A stretch of DNA of 48,906 nucleotides from a virus, in the IMG/VR virus record IMGVR_UViG_3300021479_000025, positions 1 to 48,906 of that record; one strand, written 5' to 3'. This document shows, piece after piece, positions 26,873 through 34,313 of this stretch. A program made the translations under genes and the position numbers. The number at the start of each line of letters is the position of its first letter. The first letter of the stretch is position 1. The notes beneath the pieces are model-generated. The model saw nothing but the letters and a program-made list of their open reading frames with translations. It was not told the origin of the DNA and searched no databases.

Positions 26873-27975
26873 CAATCATCCCTTTTGATCGTCTCGTGCT
26901 TCTTTCTCATATGCTTCCACGCGCCTTCGTCGGAGAAGATCGAACCAAGGTATCCCAATCCCTTCAACCCCTCCGGCTGCTGCGCGTGGGATAGCAGCAT
27001 GGTGTCCTCTGCCGCACCGATCACTTTGATCCCAACGCTTCGCCAGAGGAAGGCGATGTCATAGGCGCCGTTCTGGAAGAGCTTGCGGATGCTTCCATTG
27101 CCAAGAATCGATCGCACAAGTCGCCAGCATTCAGCTTCAGCCGCTGGAGTCGGCCAATAGCTTCCGTTTGTTGATCTTTCGTCATCGAATGGAATAACAA
27201 TCGCAGATCGTGAGCTGGGTGCAAAGCCAATGCAAGTAATTCGCGATCCGGAAGTCTCAATGTCAACAGAAAGCAGGTCGCATCCGTGAATGTAATCCCG
27301 TGTATATCGGTGAATATCATCGAGGGTAGGCTCAATCCAGATTTCACGATAGGGTCTCCTTATCTCGGGGAACTCAGATTCTCGGGCAGCCTTCATAAGG
27401 TCCGCGACTACGGTGGGTCGATTTTCCCATTGTCTGAGGATAGCGGCAGGATGGAAAGTAGGTAGCAGTTTAAAGCCAGAGACAGTATGACTAGACAATA
27501 GAGTGGTGCCCCGCAGCTTGCTAACCCCGACACGGCCAGCCAAAGCCCACAGAGCGCTATTCCCCAGACAAATGATGATATTAGGATCAATTCCCATAAT
27601 CTCATCACGGAGCCTATCTAGTTGTGGTTCGAATTCGCGACGAACGTATTTCGATTTGAGCAGCGGAGGATAGCCAGGGATGCCTTCAGCTTTCGGTCCA
27701 CAAACGTATTCGAGATCATTCCCAGGTGGGTGCAGCTGAAAGACATTCGTTCGGAAGACTTCAGGATGCAGACCCCATACGGCTTCGAGGTTGCAGGGTT
27801 CTTGGGTGGAGTAGTAGCCATGGATGTAATCTCGGTCGAAAGGTGTTAGGGTGATGAGGCTGGATTCGCCAAGAAGGCGGAGGAGTTCGACGCCGGAGGG
27901 GCCGACGAAGCAGGAGTTAATTCGGTCTTCGGCTTCGCCTCGGGCCTCGCCGCAGAGGATTATGGGCTTGGGCAT
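26872..27975 (-). CDS. Uracil-DNA glycosylase domain fused to 3'-5' exonuclease, split polymerase part 1
   Basis: A 367-residue protein. Residues 1-195 match the family 4/5 uracil-DNA glycosylase layout: G-E-A-R-G-E-A-E-D at 9-17, F-V-G-P-S-G-V-E-L-L, T-N-V-F-Q-L-H-P-P-G-N, I-C-L-G-N-S-A, L-R-G-T and F-H-P-A-A near 174-178. Residues 230-367 are a DnaQ-like exonuclease: motif I D-I-E-T at 238-241, motif II Q-N-G-A-Y-D at 301-306. The chain ends (K-R-D-D) before motif III, which lies in the polymerase gene. Probably proofreads and removes uracil at the fork. Start at 27975 has a weak ribosome site and overlaps the previous gene by 16 bp. Confidence 0.8.
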   Translation of the reverse strand: MPKPIILCGEARGEAEDRINSCFVGPSGVELLRLLGESSLITLTPFDRDYIHGYYSTQEPCNLEAVWGLHPEVFRTNVFQLHPPGNDLEYVCGPKAEGIPGYPPLLKSKYVRREFEPQLDRLRDEIMGIDPNIIICLGNSALWALAGRVGVSKLRGTTLLSSHTVSGFKLLPTFHPAAILRQWENRPTVVADLMKAARESEFPEIRRPYREIWIEPTLDDIHRYTRDYIHGCDLLSVDIETSGSRITCIGFAPSSRSAIVIPFDDERSTNGSYWPTPAAEAECWRLVRSILGNGSIRKLFQNGAYDIAFLWRSVGIKVIGAAEDTMLLSHAQQPEGLKGLGYLGSIFSDEGAWKHMRKKHETIKRDD

Positions 27976-28127
27976 TTTAGATCATTAATTAAGTCGCTTA
28001 AATCCTCAATGATATCAGATACAATATCATATTCACGCCGGTCGAATGTCTCAGTGCCGGACATAAGGATCAAATCCACACCTCCATCTGGGTTGCGGAC
28101 TATGACCAATTGATGTAACTCTTCCAT
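27960..28127 (-). CDS. Small acidic hypothetical protein upstream of UDG-exonuclease
   Basis: A 55-residue protein from ATG at 28127, chosen over 28193 because GGAGGATGGA lies just upstream. It begins M-E-E-L-H-Q-L-V-I-V-R-N-P-D-G-G and has an acidic helix I-S-D-I-I-E-D-L-S-D-L-I-N-D-L. It overlaps the next gene by 16 bp. Possibly a small regulator or acidic mimic; not recognised. Confidence 0.6.
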   Translation of the reverse strand: MEELHQLVIVRNPDGGVDLILMSGTETFDRREYDIVSDIIEDLSDLINDLKCPSP

Positions 28128-28147
28128 TCCATCCTCCAAAGGTAAAT

Positions 28148-28168
28148 GGGAGGGATCGCACCCCTCCC
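28148..28168 (-). terminator. Stem-loop GGGAGGG/CCCTCCC between two small genes
   Basis: Seven-base-pair GC-rich stem with a seven-base loop just after the stop of the 46-residue gene. No T-run follows on the minus strand, so it may slow or process transcripts rather than fully terminate. Confidence 0.4.
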
Positions 28169-28173
28169 GAGGG

Positions 28174-28314
28174 TTAGCGCGGGAACATATCAAACATCTT
28201 CGAGAAGATTATGTTCCCACTGATGTCATCGTAATACATCCGCCATATTGTTCCATCACGCGTGAAGATGAATACGCTATCGCGGAATGTTACAGCGGCG
28301 ACGATCTCGTTCAT
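28174..28314 (-). CDS. 46-residue hypothetical protein coupled to SSB-like gene
   Basis: Starts in an ATGA overlap with the end of the SSB-like gene. The protein begins MNEIVAAVTFRDSVFIFTRD and continues with G-T-I-W-R-M-Y-Y-D-D-I. An alternating hydrophobic and aromatic pattern suggests a small beta-sheet protein. Too short for most gene finders. Function unknown. Confidence 0.6.
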   Translation of the reverse strand: MNEIVAAVTFRDSVFIFTRDGTIWRMYYDDISGNIIFSKMFDMFPR

Positions 28315-28757
28315 TCCGCCGGCGCCGTCCGCGCGAGTTCGGCATAAACCGCGGTTCCATCATCACTCGCGCGATGGCGGATGACGGCGGTGACTTGGGC
28401 GTTCACCACTTCCTCGCATCGCTGACGGCGGGAGGCTTCGATGCCTAGGTCGATGCCACAGTGGGAATGGAATTCATCGAGCCGATAAGCCGCGTCCTCG
28501 GTAAGATAGTAAGTCGCGCGGATGGTCTTGCCGTCGATTCCTCCGCAGGCTTCGAGCTCTTCGGCGTCCACGTCCTCGCCAGCATCGATCAGGGCGAGGG
28601 TGAATTCTACGAATGGCGTTTGCTTCTTCGAGGATTTGTCATATCTCGGTTGGCCGCGGACGACGCAGGCGTAGGTGCCAGCGGGGGCGGGCTTGGGTCG
28701 GACGACTTCGGAGGGGGCTTCGTCAAGGATGGTGGCGAAATGTGGTTGGGTGTTCAT
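28311..28757 (-). CDS. Single-stranded DNA-binding-like protein
   Basis: A 148-residue protein with AGGAACTCCAATC before its start. The pattern P-A-P-A-G-T-Y-A-C-V-V-R-G-Q-P, then Q-T-P-F-V-E-F-T-L-A-L-I-D-A, then T-I-R-A-T-Y-Y-L-T-E-D-A is like OB-fold phage SSB-type or DUF669-type proteins that protect single strands. It sits between the Sak4-like ATPase and polymerase genes, the usual place. No acidic tail is present, which is common for such proteins. Confidence 0.6.
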   Translation of the reverse strand: MNTQPHFATILDEAPSEVVRPKPAPAGTYACVVRGQPRYDKSSKKQTPFVEFTLALIDAGEDVDAEELEACGGIDGKTIRATYYLTEDAAYRLDEFHSHCGIDLGIEASRRQRCEEVVNAQVTAVIRHRASDDGTAVYAELARTAPAE

Positions 28758-28948
28758 GATTGGAGTTCCTGGATGGGTTTGTCTTTGAAGGAGTTGATCT
28801 GAGTGGCGATGTGATGGTCGAGTTTGGCGATGGAGTCGTGGACAGGATCAGATCGTGGCAGTCCTAATGCCTTATCCTTCTCTTGAAACTGCGTTAGGGC
28901 CATGCGGATGTTTATGAGATCGGCGATGGTATAGGGTTGTTCCGTCAC
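28754..28948 (-). CDS. Small helical hypothetical protein (GTG start)
   Basis: A 64-residue protein read from GTG at 28948, with AGGAGAGCATAGT upstream overlapping the previous gene's end. Helical; ends P-I-Q-E-L-Q-S. It overlaps the SSB-like gene by ATGA. Function unknown; placed between two recombination genes. Confidence 0.6.
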   Translation of the reverse strand: MTEQPYTIADLINIRMALTQFQEKDKALGLPRSDPVHDSIAKLDHHIATQINSFKDKPIQELQS

Positions 28949-28949
28949 A

Positions 28950-29804
28950 CTATGCTCTCCTAAGCGTGAGCGAGGTTGGTTTCACCGCCTTCGCTGGCTC
29001 ACTCAGCGGAGGGTTGCGGAGAACGGCGAAGAAATCGGCGAGGCCGGTTTCGATTGGGTAGCTCGGCGCCATCGCGAACGGGGCAGGGTTGGCAAGGTCC
29101 ATCAACGGAACAGAGTTGGTCTGGATAGTCCGCTTGCCGTTCTTGTTGGTGAAGAGGACCGCGGATGGGAAGTATTGGGGAATGATCGGGGACAGCTTCT
29201 GGCCGATGCCTTGGGGGAAGCCTTTGATGGTTCCGTCAGGCTGATCTTGGTAGGAGACATGCGCCGTGACGATGACGTTGGTGGCCATGGAGTCGGAAGT
29301 GAGGGAAGCGAGGAACTTCTCCATGTCCTTTTGGGCGTTGCCGTAGACCGCGCGGCCGTCGAAGTCGCCGGATTTCCCACGTGGGATGATCACTTCGTGG
29401 AAATCGAAGCAGGAATCGCAGAGCCGGGATAGAGAGTCAATGACGAGGATGTAGTCAGGTCCCCAGGTAGCTGGATGTCCATGGTCGATCTCACCGTCCT
29501 TCCAGGAGTTGCAGAGATTGAGGGCCGTGATCCAGGCCTTGGGCTTGCCATCAATCATCGTCCCGCCGACGGTAGGCTTATACTTATCACGGACAAGGAT
29601 CGACTCGACATTGTTGATCTTATCCGGACATTCGTGGAGGATGATGTATTTGAGAATGGCGAGTTTGTTGTCGGTGTCGATGATGCGGAGCTTGTAACCA
29701 GCCTTGACGAGGGAGACTAACGCTCCGGTCTTACCGGACATGGATGGACCGACGAGAAGGGCTTTGACGAAGTCGTTGGATTGGTGGTCGGAGAGGGATG
29801 GCAT
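28950..29804 (-). CDS. Sak4-like RecA-fold ATPase (single-strand annealing/recombination)
   Basis: A 284-residue protein. Walker A G-P-S-M-S-G-K-T at 19-26; I-I-D-T-D near 41; Walker B Y-I-L-V-I-D-S-L near 118-125; and V-I-V-T-A-H-V-S-Y. This order fits AAA_24/Sak4-like ATPases that act with phage SSB in recombination-dependent replication. Ribosome site AAGGAACTCCTA. The neighbours are an SSB-like gene and a Cas4/RecB-like nuclease, giving a complete recombination set. Confidence 0.75.
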   Translation of the reverse strand: MPSLSDHQSNDFVKALLVGPSMSGKTGALVSLVKAGYKLRIIDTDNKLAILKYIILHECPDKINNVESILVRDKYKPTVGGTMIDGKPKAWITALNLCNSWKDGEIDHGHPATWGPDYILVIDSLSRLCDSCFDFHEVIIPRGKSGDFDGRAVYGNAQKDMEKFLASLTSDSMATNVIVTAHVSYQDQPDGTIKGFPQGIGQKLSPIIPQYFPSAVLFTNKNGKRTIQTNSVPLMDLANPAPFAMAPSYPIETGLADFFAVLRNPPLSEPAKAVKPTSLTLRRA

Positions 29805-30205
29805 TAGGAGTTCCTTATTTCGAAGTCACAATCACCGGCTGGCGGATCGACAATATGGTCCTTATGATCACCTTGGGGCTTGCCGCATTTGGTGCAGATG
29901 GCGTCATAGTCGGCGCGTTCGCTACATTCAATGCTAAAGCAAGAATTATCAAACTCCATGCCGCGTTCTTGTTCTTCTGCTTGGGTCATGGGCATGTAGG
30001 TGATGCGGGAGCCAATACCAAATGGCCACATCACGCGGCCTGGATGGCGCTCTTCGTAGCAATCACAGATTTCGGAGATGAGATCGACGAGGCGACGTTG
30101 CTGGGATTGGCTGATGTTGACGGGAAGTGGGAAGGTGATCTCGATCGAAGATGTGTCTTCCTTATATCGTGAACCTTGTCGCGGTGCCTTGATCTCTTGG
30201 CGCAT
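29804..30205 (-). CDS. Hypothetical protein with C-terminal cysteine pairs
   Basis: A 133-residue protein starting at M-R-Q-E-I-K-A-P-R (30205), two bases after the nuclease stop and behind GAGGTAATC. Residues about 85-125 carry C-F-S-I-E-C and C-T-K-C-G-K-P, a possible zinc-ribbon, and the end is rich in D. Between two nucleic-acid enzymes, so a DNA-binding role is plausible; not recognised. Confidence 0.6.
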   Translation of the reverse strand: MRQEIKAPRQGSRYKEDTSSIEITFPLPVNISQSQQRRLVDLISEICDCYEERHPGRVMWPFGIGSRITYMPMTQAEEQERGMEFDNSCFSIECSERADYDAICTKCGKPQGDHKDHIVDPPAGDCDFEIRNS

Positions 30206-30207
30206 GA

Positions 30208-31242
30208 TTACCTCGGAATGAGTGGGTTCCATCTCTTGCCCTCTTCGAGTTTCTCGAAATCAGCGCGGAGAAACCTCTCCCTCACCTGCGGACTCTTCGA
30301 GCAGATACCACGAAACTGACATCCGCCGAATTTATCACAGGCGGTATCATTCATCGGCCAATGGTTGGCCTGGGCGTAGGACTCGGCCTGAGCGAGGAGG
30401 ACCTTGAGGTCCCCGAGCCATTCCTCGATCTGGTCTTCGGTTCGGTAGGTCATCCCACGGACGAAGCGATTGGGTGATTCGAGAAGTATTTGGCATCCGT
30501 CGATGATGATGCCTTTGATCATGGTGCCAAGGACCACCCGGCCGGCGAGGATGTAGAGAGTCATCTGATTGTTGGGCTCGAACTGGCGGAAGAAGTATTC
30601 GGTCAGGGTTGTCTGGGTGGTCTTCCGGTCAAGGACCATGAGCTGGTCGTTGAAGTGGACGACGCGATCGAGGTGGCCGCAGAGGAGGTATGGTTGGGAG
30701 AATTCACGGATACCTTGCGGATCATCTAGCTCTTTCATATACTGTTTACCCTGAACCTCTATCCCTGGCCCCCAATCAAGCTCGAAGCGGAAGCTCAATT
30801 CCACCGCTGGAGTCCCGTCCTCTTTGATGAAAGTCACCGCAGGGTCTTCGCCGAAGTGATCGAGATAGTCGATGACAAGCTGGATGAGATTCTCGCGAGA
30901 TTTATACTTCCCAGCTTTAGTGTCAGGAGAAGGATCGAAATCAACAGTGCGGATAAGAAGTTCTCGGACAACGTCGTGGATCGCGTCTTCATGGCGGACT
31001 CCATTGGCGCGAGAGTGGTCGTATTGTTCGAGGGCTGTGTGGAATTCGCCGCCGAAGCGAAGGTGGACGGATTCGTCGCGGGGGGTGTAGCCTTCGAGGA
31101 TGGTGAGTTCGTAGAGACGGGGGCAGGTTTTCAGCAGTCCTAGGCTGGTGCTGTCCCAGGCGAATTGGAGCTTGGTGCCTGGGAGGAGGTGGGAGAGTGA
31201 GGCGGAGACATCGTGATCCGGCTTGAGGAATTCTCCGTCCAT
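30208..31242 (-). CDS. PD-(D/E)XK nuclease, Cas4/RecB-like, with iron-sulfur type cysteines
   Basis: A 344-residue protein. The start ATG at 31242 overlaps the previous stop (TGATG). Features in order: S-T-S-L-G-L-L-K-T-C-P-R-L-Y near 31-44; F-H-T-A-L-E; motif C-G-H-L-D at 188-192; V-L-D-R-K-T at 203-208 (the D-x-K active site); and a C-terminal C-D-K-F-G-G-C-Q-F-R-G-I-C cluster which, with Cys40, makes four cysteines as in Cas4/AddB [4Fe-4S] nucleases. Likely a DNA-end exonuclease serving recombination. No CRISPR genes are nearby. Confidence 0.8.
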   Translation of the reverse strand: MDGEFLKPDHDVSASLSHLLPGTKLQFAWDSTSLGLLKTCPRLYELTILEGYTPRDESVHLRFGGEFHTALEQYDHSRANGVRHEDAIHDVVRELLIRTVDFDPSPDTKAGKYKSRENLIQLVIDYLDHFGEDPAVTFIKEDGTPAVELSFRFELDWGPGIEVQGKQYMKELDDPQGIREFSQPYLLCGHLDRVVHFNDQLMVLDRKTTQTTLTEYFFRQFEPNNQMTLYILAGRVVLGTMIKGIIIDGCQILLESPNRFVRGMTYRTEDQIEEWLGDLKVLLAQAESYAQANHWPMNDTACDKFGGCQFRGICSKSPQVRERFLRADFEKLEEGKRWNPLIPR

Positions 31243-31448
31243 CAAATCCTCCTCGTGATCTTCACCGCTGGCGCAACCGCGGATTTGAGCGTGCCCATGA
31301 TACCGGAGATGTCGACCTTGGGCTTGGTGGTCTTCTCGCCGGCGGCACGTCGGGCGCGTTGGCGACGGTGGTAGAGGACGATGGAGTCGATGTCTTGGGC
31401 GGATAGGTCCATCGGATCGCGGGACATCAGTTCGTCGAGGTCATTCAT
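31242..31448 (-). CDS. Small hypothetical protein, basic, ends KITRRI
   Basis: A 68-residue protein. Acidic N-terminal half, basic middle (R-R-Q-R-A-R-R-A-A-G-E-K), C-terminus A-V-K-I-T-R-R-I. The last codons AGG AGG ATT TGA form the ribosome site of the nuclease gene. The same K-I-T-R-R-I ending occurs in the gene at 36962-37270. Probably a small nucleic-acid-binding protein; inference from charge only. Confidence 0.6.
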   Translation of the reverse strand: MNDLDELMSRDPMDLSAQDIDSIVLYHRRQRARRAAGEKTTKPKVDISGIMGTLKSAVAPAVKITRRI

Positions 31449-31606
31449 GGAGGGGTTCCCTTATAGAAGCAAGCAGCAGTTATGATTGTCCAATTATACT
31501 TTTGCACAATCGCTTTTTGTGCTACGATGCATGCTTCCATTGTGTCAAATTCGGCTGTAGATGTGGATGATTCACGATCGGAATTGCTGAGAAGTATGAT
31601 AATCAT
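31445..31606 (-). CDS. 53-residue hypothetical protein
   Basis: Found from overlaps: stop TGA overlaps the next ATG (ATGA) and TAAGGTAATC precedes the ATG. Sequence starts MIIILLSNSDRESSTSTAEF and ends Y-K-G-T-P-P. AT-richer than neighbours. The T-A-E-F-D-T-M-E-A-C-I-V-A-Q-K-A helix is like small phage proteins sometimes annotated as hypothetical. Function unknown. Confidence 0.6.
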   Translation of the reverse strand: MIIILLSNSDRESSTSTAEFDTMEACIVAQKAIVQKYNWTIITAACFYKGTPP

Positions 31607-31613
31607 GATTACC

Positions 31614-31820
31614 TTAGTCATTCACCGCTCCTGGGTAAATCTTCAATCTATTCCCAACCCGCGTGACGTTGTCGAACGATCCGTTCTCGATCATGCGGGT
31701 GATCTTGCGGATGTAGGTTTCGATATCCCGCGGGTCGCCGGAGAATTCAATCGAAACTGGTTGGGGTTGACGAGGGAACTTTGGGAAGAAATGAATCTGA
31801 TCTTCTGGTAGCTCTTTCAT
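31614..31820 (-). CDS. Small hypothetical protein
   Basis: A 68-residue protein from M-K-E-L-P-E-D-Q (31820), selected over 31850 because it forms an ATGA overlap and has GGAGCTAGA upstream. Contains P-R-Q-P-Q-P-V-S-I-E-F-S-G-D and a helix I-E-T-Y-I-R-K-I-T-R-M-I. Function unknown. Confidence 0.6.
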   Translation of the reverse strand: MKELPEDQIHFFPKFPRQPQPVSIEFSGDPRDIETYIRKITRMIENGSFDNVTRVGNRLKIYPGAVND

Positions 31821-32029
31821 TCTAGCTCCACCGATTTCTTGACCAAGCATATTTGGTCTGGGACTGAGGACACGCAGACTTCAATATCATCAAACCGGCC
31901 TTGGCCGTGGGCGATGCGCCACTGACAGGCGTTGATTTGGAATCGGGTGGCATTGATGACGGTAATGGTAATCCCGAGTTCTTCGGTCTGGGCGCGAGCG
32001 AAGAGGGATTCGTAGGTTTGGGGGGTCAT
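31817..32029 (-). CDS. Small hypothetical protein
   Basis: A 70-residue protein, coupled by ATGA on both sides. Begins M-T-P-Q-T-Y-E-S-L-F-A-R-A-Q-T and has an alternating beta-like centre. Not recognised. Confidence 0.6.
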   Translation of the reverse strand: MTPQTYESLFARAQTEELGITITVINATRFQINACQWRIAHGQGRFDDIEVCVSSVPDQICLVKKSVELE

Positions 32030-32349
32030 AGCTCGCTCAGCGCCTCGATCGTCTTGATATCCTGCCCATGCCGGTCAACATATACCCACCAATCGCCATC
32101 CTCATCCGGGCCTTGGACTCGGCAGCGGAGGCAGTCGAATTCGGATTTCCCATGGCGAAGATCGCTGGCGGGATAGAGCCGTTTGGTCTGGCGACGTTCG
32201 AGGGCCCGCGCTTGGTGCATACGGAGTTGCATTAGTTTGGCTTCTTTGTATGTGTCGAAGCAAGCGCGAGCGCCGACGGAATCCGCGAGCGCTCGCTCAT
32301 ATAGCCCGAGGCAGTCCTCGAAGGCTTCGAGTTGGTCAGGAAGGGACAT
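32026..32349 (-). CDS. Hypothetical protein with cysteine pair
   Basis: A 107-residue protein: an N-terminal helical half (A-F-E-D-C-L-G-L-Y-E-R-A-L) and a C-terminal part with F-D-C-L-R-C-R-V and W-W-V-Y-V-D. Precedes recombination genes and follows the SF1 helicase. Function unknown. Confidence 0.6.
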   Translation of the reverse strand: MSLPDQLEAFEDCLGLYERALADSVGARACFDTYKEAKLMQLRMHQARALERRQTKRLYPASDLRHGKSEFDCLRCRVQGPDEDGDWWVYVDRHGQDIKTIEALSEL

Positions 32350-32361
32350 TGTGGAGGGTTC

Positions 32362-33765
32362 CTATACGATGTAAGAGAGGACTTCTCTTGCCCTCGTGTC
32401 GATTACATACTTCACATTCGGGTCTTGGCCGAAGTCCGTGCAAAGCTCTGGCTGGAGGTGGTAGACGTGATCCCATTCTAATCCCTTCGCCTTGTGCCCG
32501 GTCATGAATTTGATCTCGCCGGATTGTTCGAACATATGCTTCGCATAAGCAATCGCTGAACCTAAGCTCGGCGACTTCCGCGCGAATACGCGCATGCATT
32601 CGGCTGTGTCGCGGGCGGATTTGGAGGAATTCGCGAGCTTCTCTAGTTCCCAAGTGTCGATGGCGGAGAGGGTTTGGGCCCGAGTGAGTTCTTCTGGCCC
32701 GAGCTTGGCCATTTGGCGAACGAGACGGCCGGAGATATCGGTGCCGGAGACGTTGACGGAGGTGCCATGTTGCAGAGCCAACATTGCTTTGTGGATTAAT
32801 GGCGCGTTATTGCGACAAAGGACAGTTGCACCTTCCACATCACGAGGGAGGCATTTCATCATCCTAACAAGTCCACCCTCACGCAACGCCTGGAAGTGCG
32901 GCACGCGCCAGTGGACGTTGCGGACTATGTTCCATGGACACCGAAAGCTCACGCTCAGTCCCATCTCGGCCATTTCGAACTTGGTCTTCGCGTGGGTCAT
33001 CGACCCGCCCTTGGCCCCGCGGAAGGCGTAGATGGATTGGGCGTCGTCGCCTACCCCGATCTGGCGCGAGGATTTGCAGAGTTTCTCGATCATCGCGTGT
33101 TGGACCGGGGAGAGGTCTTGATACTCATCCACTAAGACCAAAGGGAATCGCGGATAGGCCCCGCCGAAGAGGGCTGGCATGTAGCATTGGTCGGGGAAAT
33201 CGATTGTGCCTTCGTAGGCTTGGCGGATGGACTCGGCGAGGACAGAGTCAATCAACGTTCTGGCTAGTGCAGGTGGGCGCGAGTCCATGAGAGTGTAGAG
33301 CGTCTCAGCGCCACACAGGCGCTTGTCCGCGTTGGCGAGATGAGAAGGGATATACCCGATGGACCGTGCGAGGTGGACACCTTCGATGACTTGATCGTAG
33401 ACCTCCCACATCTCTTTCGCTTCGATCCGCGAGACTTCTTCGGTGAGGGCTTTGAAGATGTCGGAGATTTTGCGCTTATTGAGGGAGAGATTCTTCGCGC
33501 AAGCCGCGGCCCAGATTCGGTGGCCACAGGCGTTGAAGGTGCGGACGGTGGTTGTGGAGGGGAATTTGGCGCGGGCTTCTTCGGCGTTGGCGGCATTAAA
33601 CACCAAGTAGAGATGTGGTTGGACCCTGGCGGCCTTGTCGAGGAGCCAGAGCATGGTGGACTTCCCAGTCCCGGCGAGGGCGGAGATCATGAGATTGGCG
33701 CGGGACGTGGCGACGAAGTCGAGGATGGCGAGTTGTTCGGGGGTGAGGGAGAGGTCGGGAGGCAT
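32362..33765 (-). CDS. SF1 DNA helicase, UvrD/Rep-like
   Basis: A 467-residue helicase. Motif I A-G-T-G-K-S-T at 31-37; motif II V-D-E-Y-Q-D near 213; motif III G-D-D-A-Q-S-I-Y-A-F-R-G-A near 237; motif IV S-V-S-F-R-C-P; motif V T-G-H-K-A-K-G-L-E-W-D; motif VI D-T-R-A-R-E-V-L at the end. Shorter than bacterial UvrD (about 720), as in other phage helicases such as Dda-like proteins. Ribosome site AGGATGAAGCCCA. Likely aids replication restart and recombination with the nearby nuclease and Sak4-like protein. Confidence 0.9.
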   Translation of the reverse strand: MPPDLSLTPEQLAILDFVATSRANLMISALAGTGKSTMLWLLDKAARVQPHLYLVFNAANAEEARAKFPSTTTVRTFNACGHRIWAAACAKNLSLNKRKISDIFKALTEEVSRIEAKEMWEVYDQVIEGVHLARSIGYIPSHLANADKRLCGAETLYTLMDSRPPALARTLIDSVLAESIRQAYEGTIDFPDQCYMPALFGGAYPRFPLVLVDEYQDLSPVQHAMIEKLCKSSRQIGVGDDAQSIYAFRGAKGGSMTHAKTKFEMAEMGLSVSFRCPWNIVRNVHWRVPHFQALREGGLVRMMKCLPRDVEGATVLCRNNAPLIHKAMLALQHGTSVNVSGTDISGRLVRQMAKLGPEELTRAQTLSAIDTWELEKLANSSKSARDTAECMRVFARKSPSLGSAIAYAKHMFEQSGEIKFMTGHKAKGLEWDHVYHLQPELCTDFGQDPNVKYVIDTRAREVLSYIV

Positions 33766-33771
33766 TGGGCT

Positions 33772-34017
33772 TCATCCTGCGTTGTAGCTGGCGCAGATGA
33801 TCTCACCAGCTATGATTTCAGGCACTGCCTCGCCAATGAGTGTGGCGGTGACTAGGTCTGGTGATGCGGCCCAGACTCGGTAAAGCGAATCACTCCATTC
33901 AAGGCCTTCACTAGGATAGATTGCCTTAGCATCTGCCTCAGTCTCAGCCGCGACGACTGCTGAGTCGTAGGTGTCATATCCACTCGCGTCAGTCTGTGAA
34001 ATCAACCATAGCTTCAT
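33772..34017 (-). CDS. Conserved small phage protein (MKLWLISQ family)
   Basis: An 81-residue protein. The start MKLWLISQT, the Y-D-T-Y-D-S-A-V-V-A-A segment and the ending I-I-C-A-S-Y-N-A-G are familiar from many phage genomes, always of unknown function. First gene after the promoter at 34047-34075, with AAAGGAGAAGCCC before ATG. It leads the helicase/recombination part of the operon. Confidence 0.7.
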   Translation of the reverse strand: MKLWLISQTDASGYDTYDSAVVAAETEADAKAIYPSEGLEWSDSLYRVWAASPDLVTATLIGEAVPEIIAGEIICASYNAG

Positions 34018-34046
34018 TGGGCTTCTCCTTTGATATTACCTTGCAT

Positions 34047-34075
34047 TATACCCGATATCCTTGGATAAATCAAGG
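34047..34075 (-). promoter_or_regulatory. Sigma70-type promoter with palindromic operator
   Basis: On the minus strand TTGATT (34075-34070), 17 bases, then TATAAT (34052-34047), a perfect -10. The -35 lies in an inverted repeat ATCCTTG-N7-CAAGGAT that could bind a repressor such as the XRE protein at 37096-37485. The expected start site is 20-25 bases ahead of the AAAGGAG site of the next gene. Shares ATCCTTGATTT with the promoter at 40101-40129. Confidence 0.8.
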
Positions 34076-34082
34076 ATTTCGT

Positions 34083-34313
34083 TTACTGAATCGTCCCTTT
34101 CGCCAAGATGATGATATTCTCCCGCGCGCGCTTCATCATCTCCGAGCACATGATCCAGCCGCGAGCCATAGCTTTGTCTTTCTCGCTATCCTCCGTGTTG
34201 TGGAGATGTGAGAGGGTTGCGCACATATCCTGCGCCTCTTCGAGATGGTGAAGGAGTTTGGAGAAGACTTCGCCGCGTGTGACCATGCCAGCGACGGTGG
34301 GGAGACGGGACAT
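34083..34313 (-). CDS. Small helical hypothetical protein
   Basis: A 76-residue protein with helices rich in H, E and M (L-L-H-H-L-E-E-A-Q-D-M-C) and K-D-K-A-M-A-R-G-W. Starts in TAATG overlap. It is the last gene before the internal promoter at 34047-34075. Function unknown. Confidence 0.6.
   Translation of the reverse strand: MSRLPTVAGMVTRGEVFSKLLHHLEEAQDMCATLSHLHNTEDSEKDKAMARGWIMCSEMMKRARENIIILAKGTIQ

Noticed and set aside
30208-31242. CRISPR-associated Cas4 system
   Set aside because: The nuclease is Cas4-like in cysteines, but there is no repeat array or other cas gene; phage recombination context explains it.
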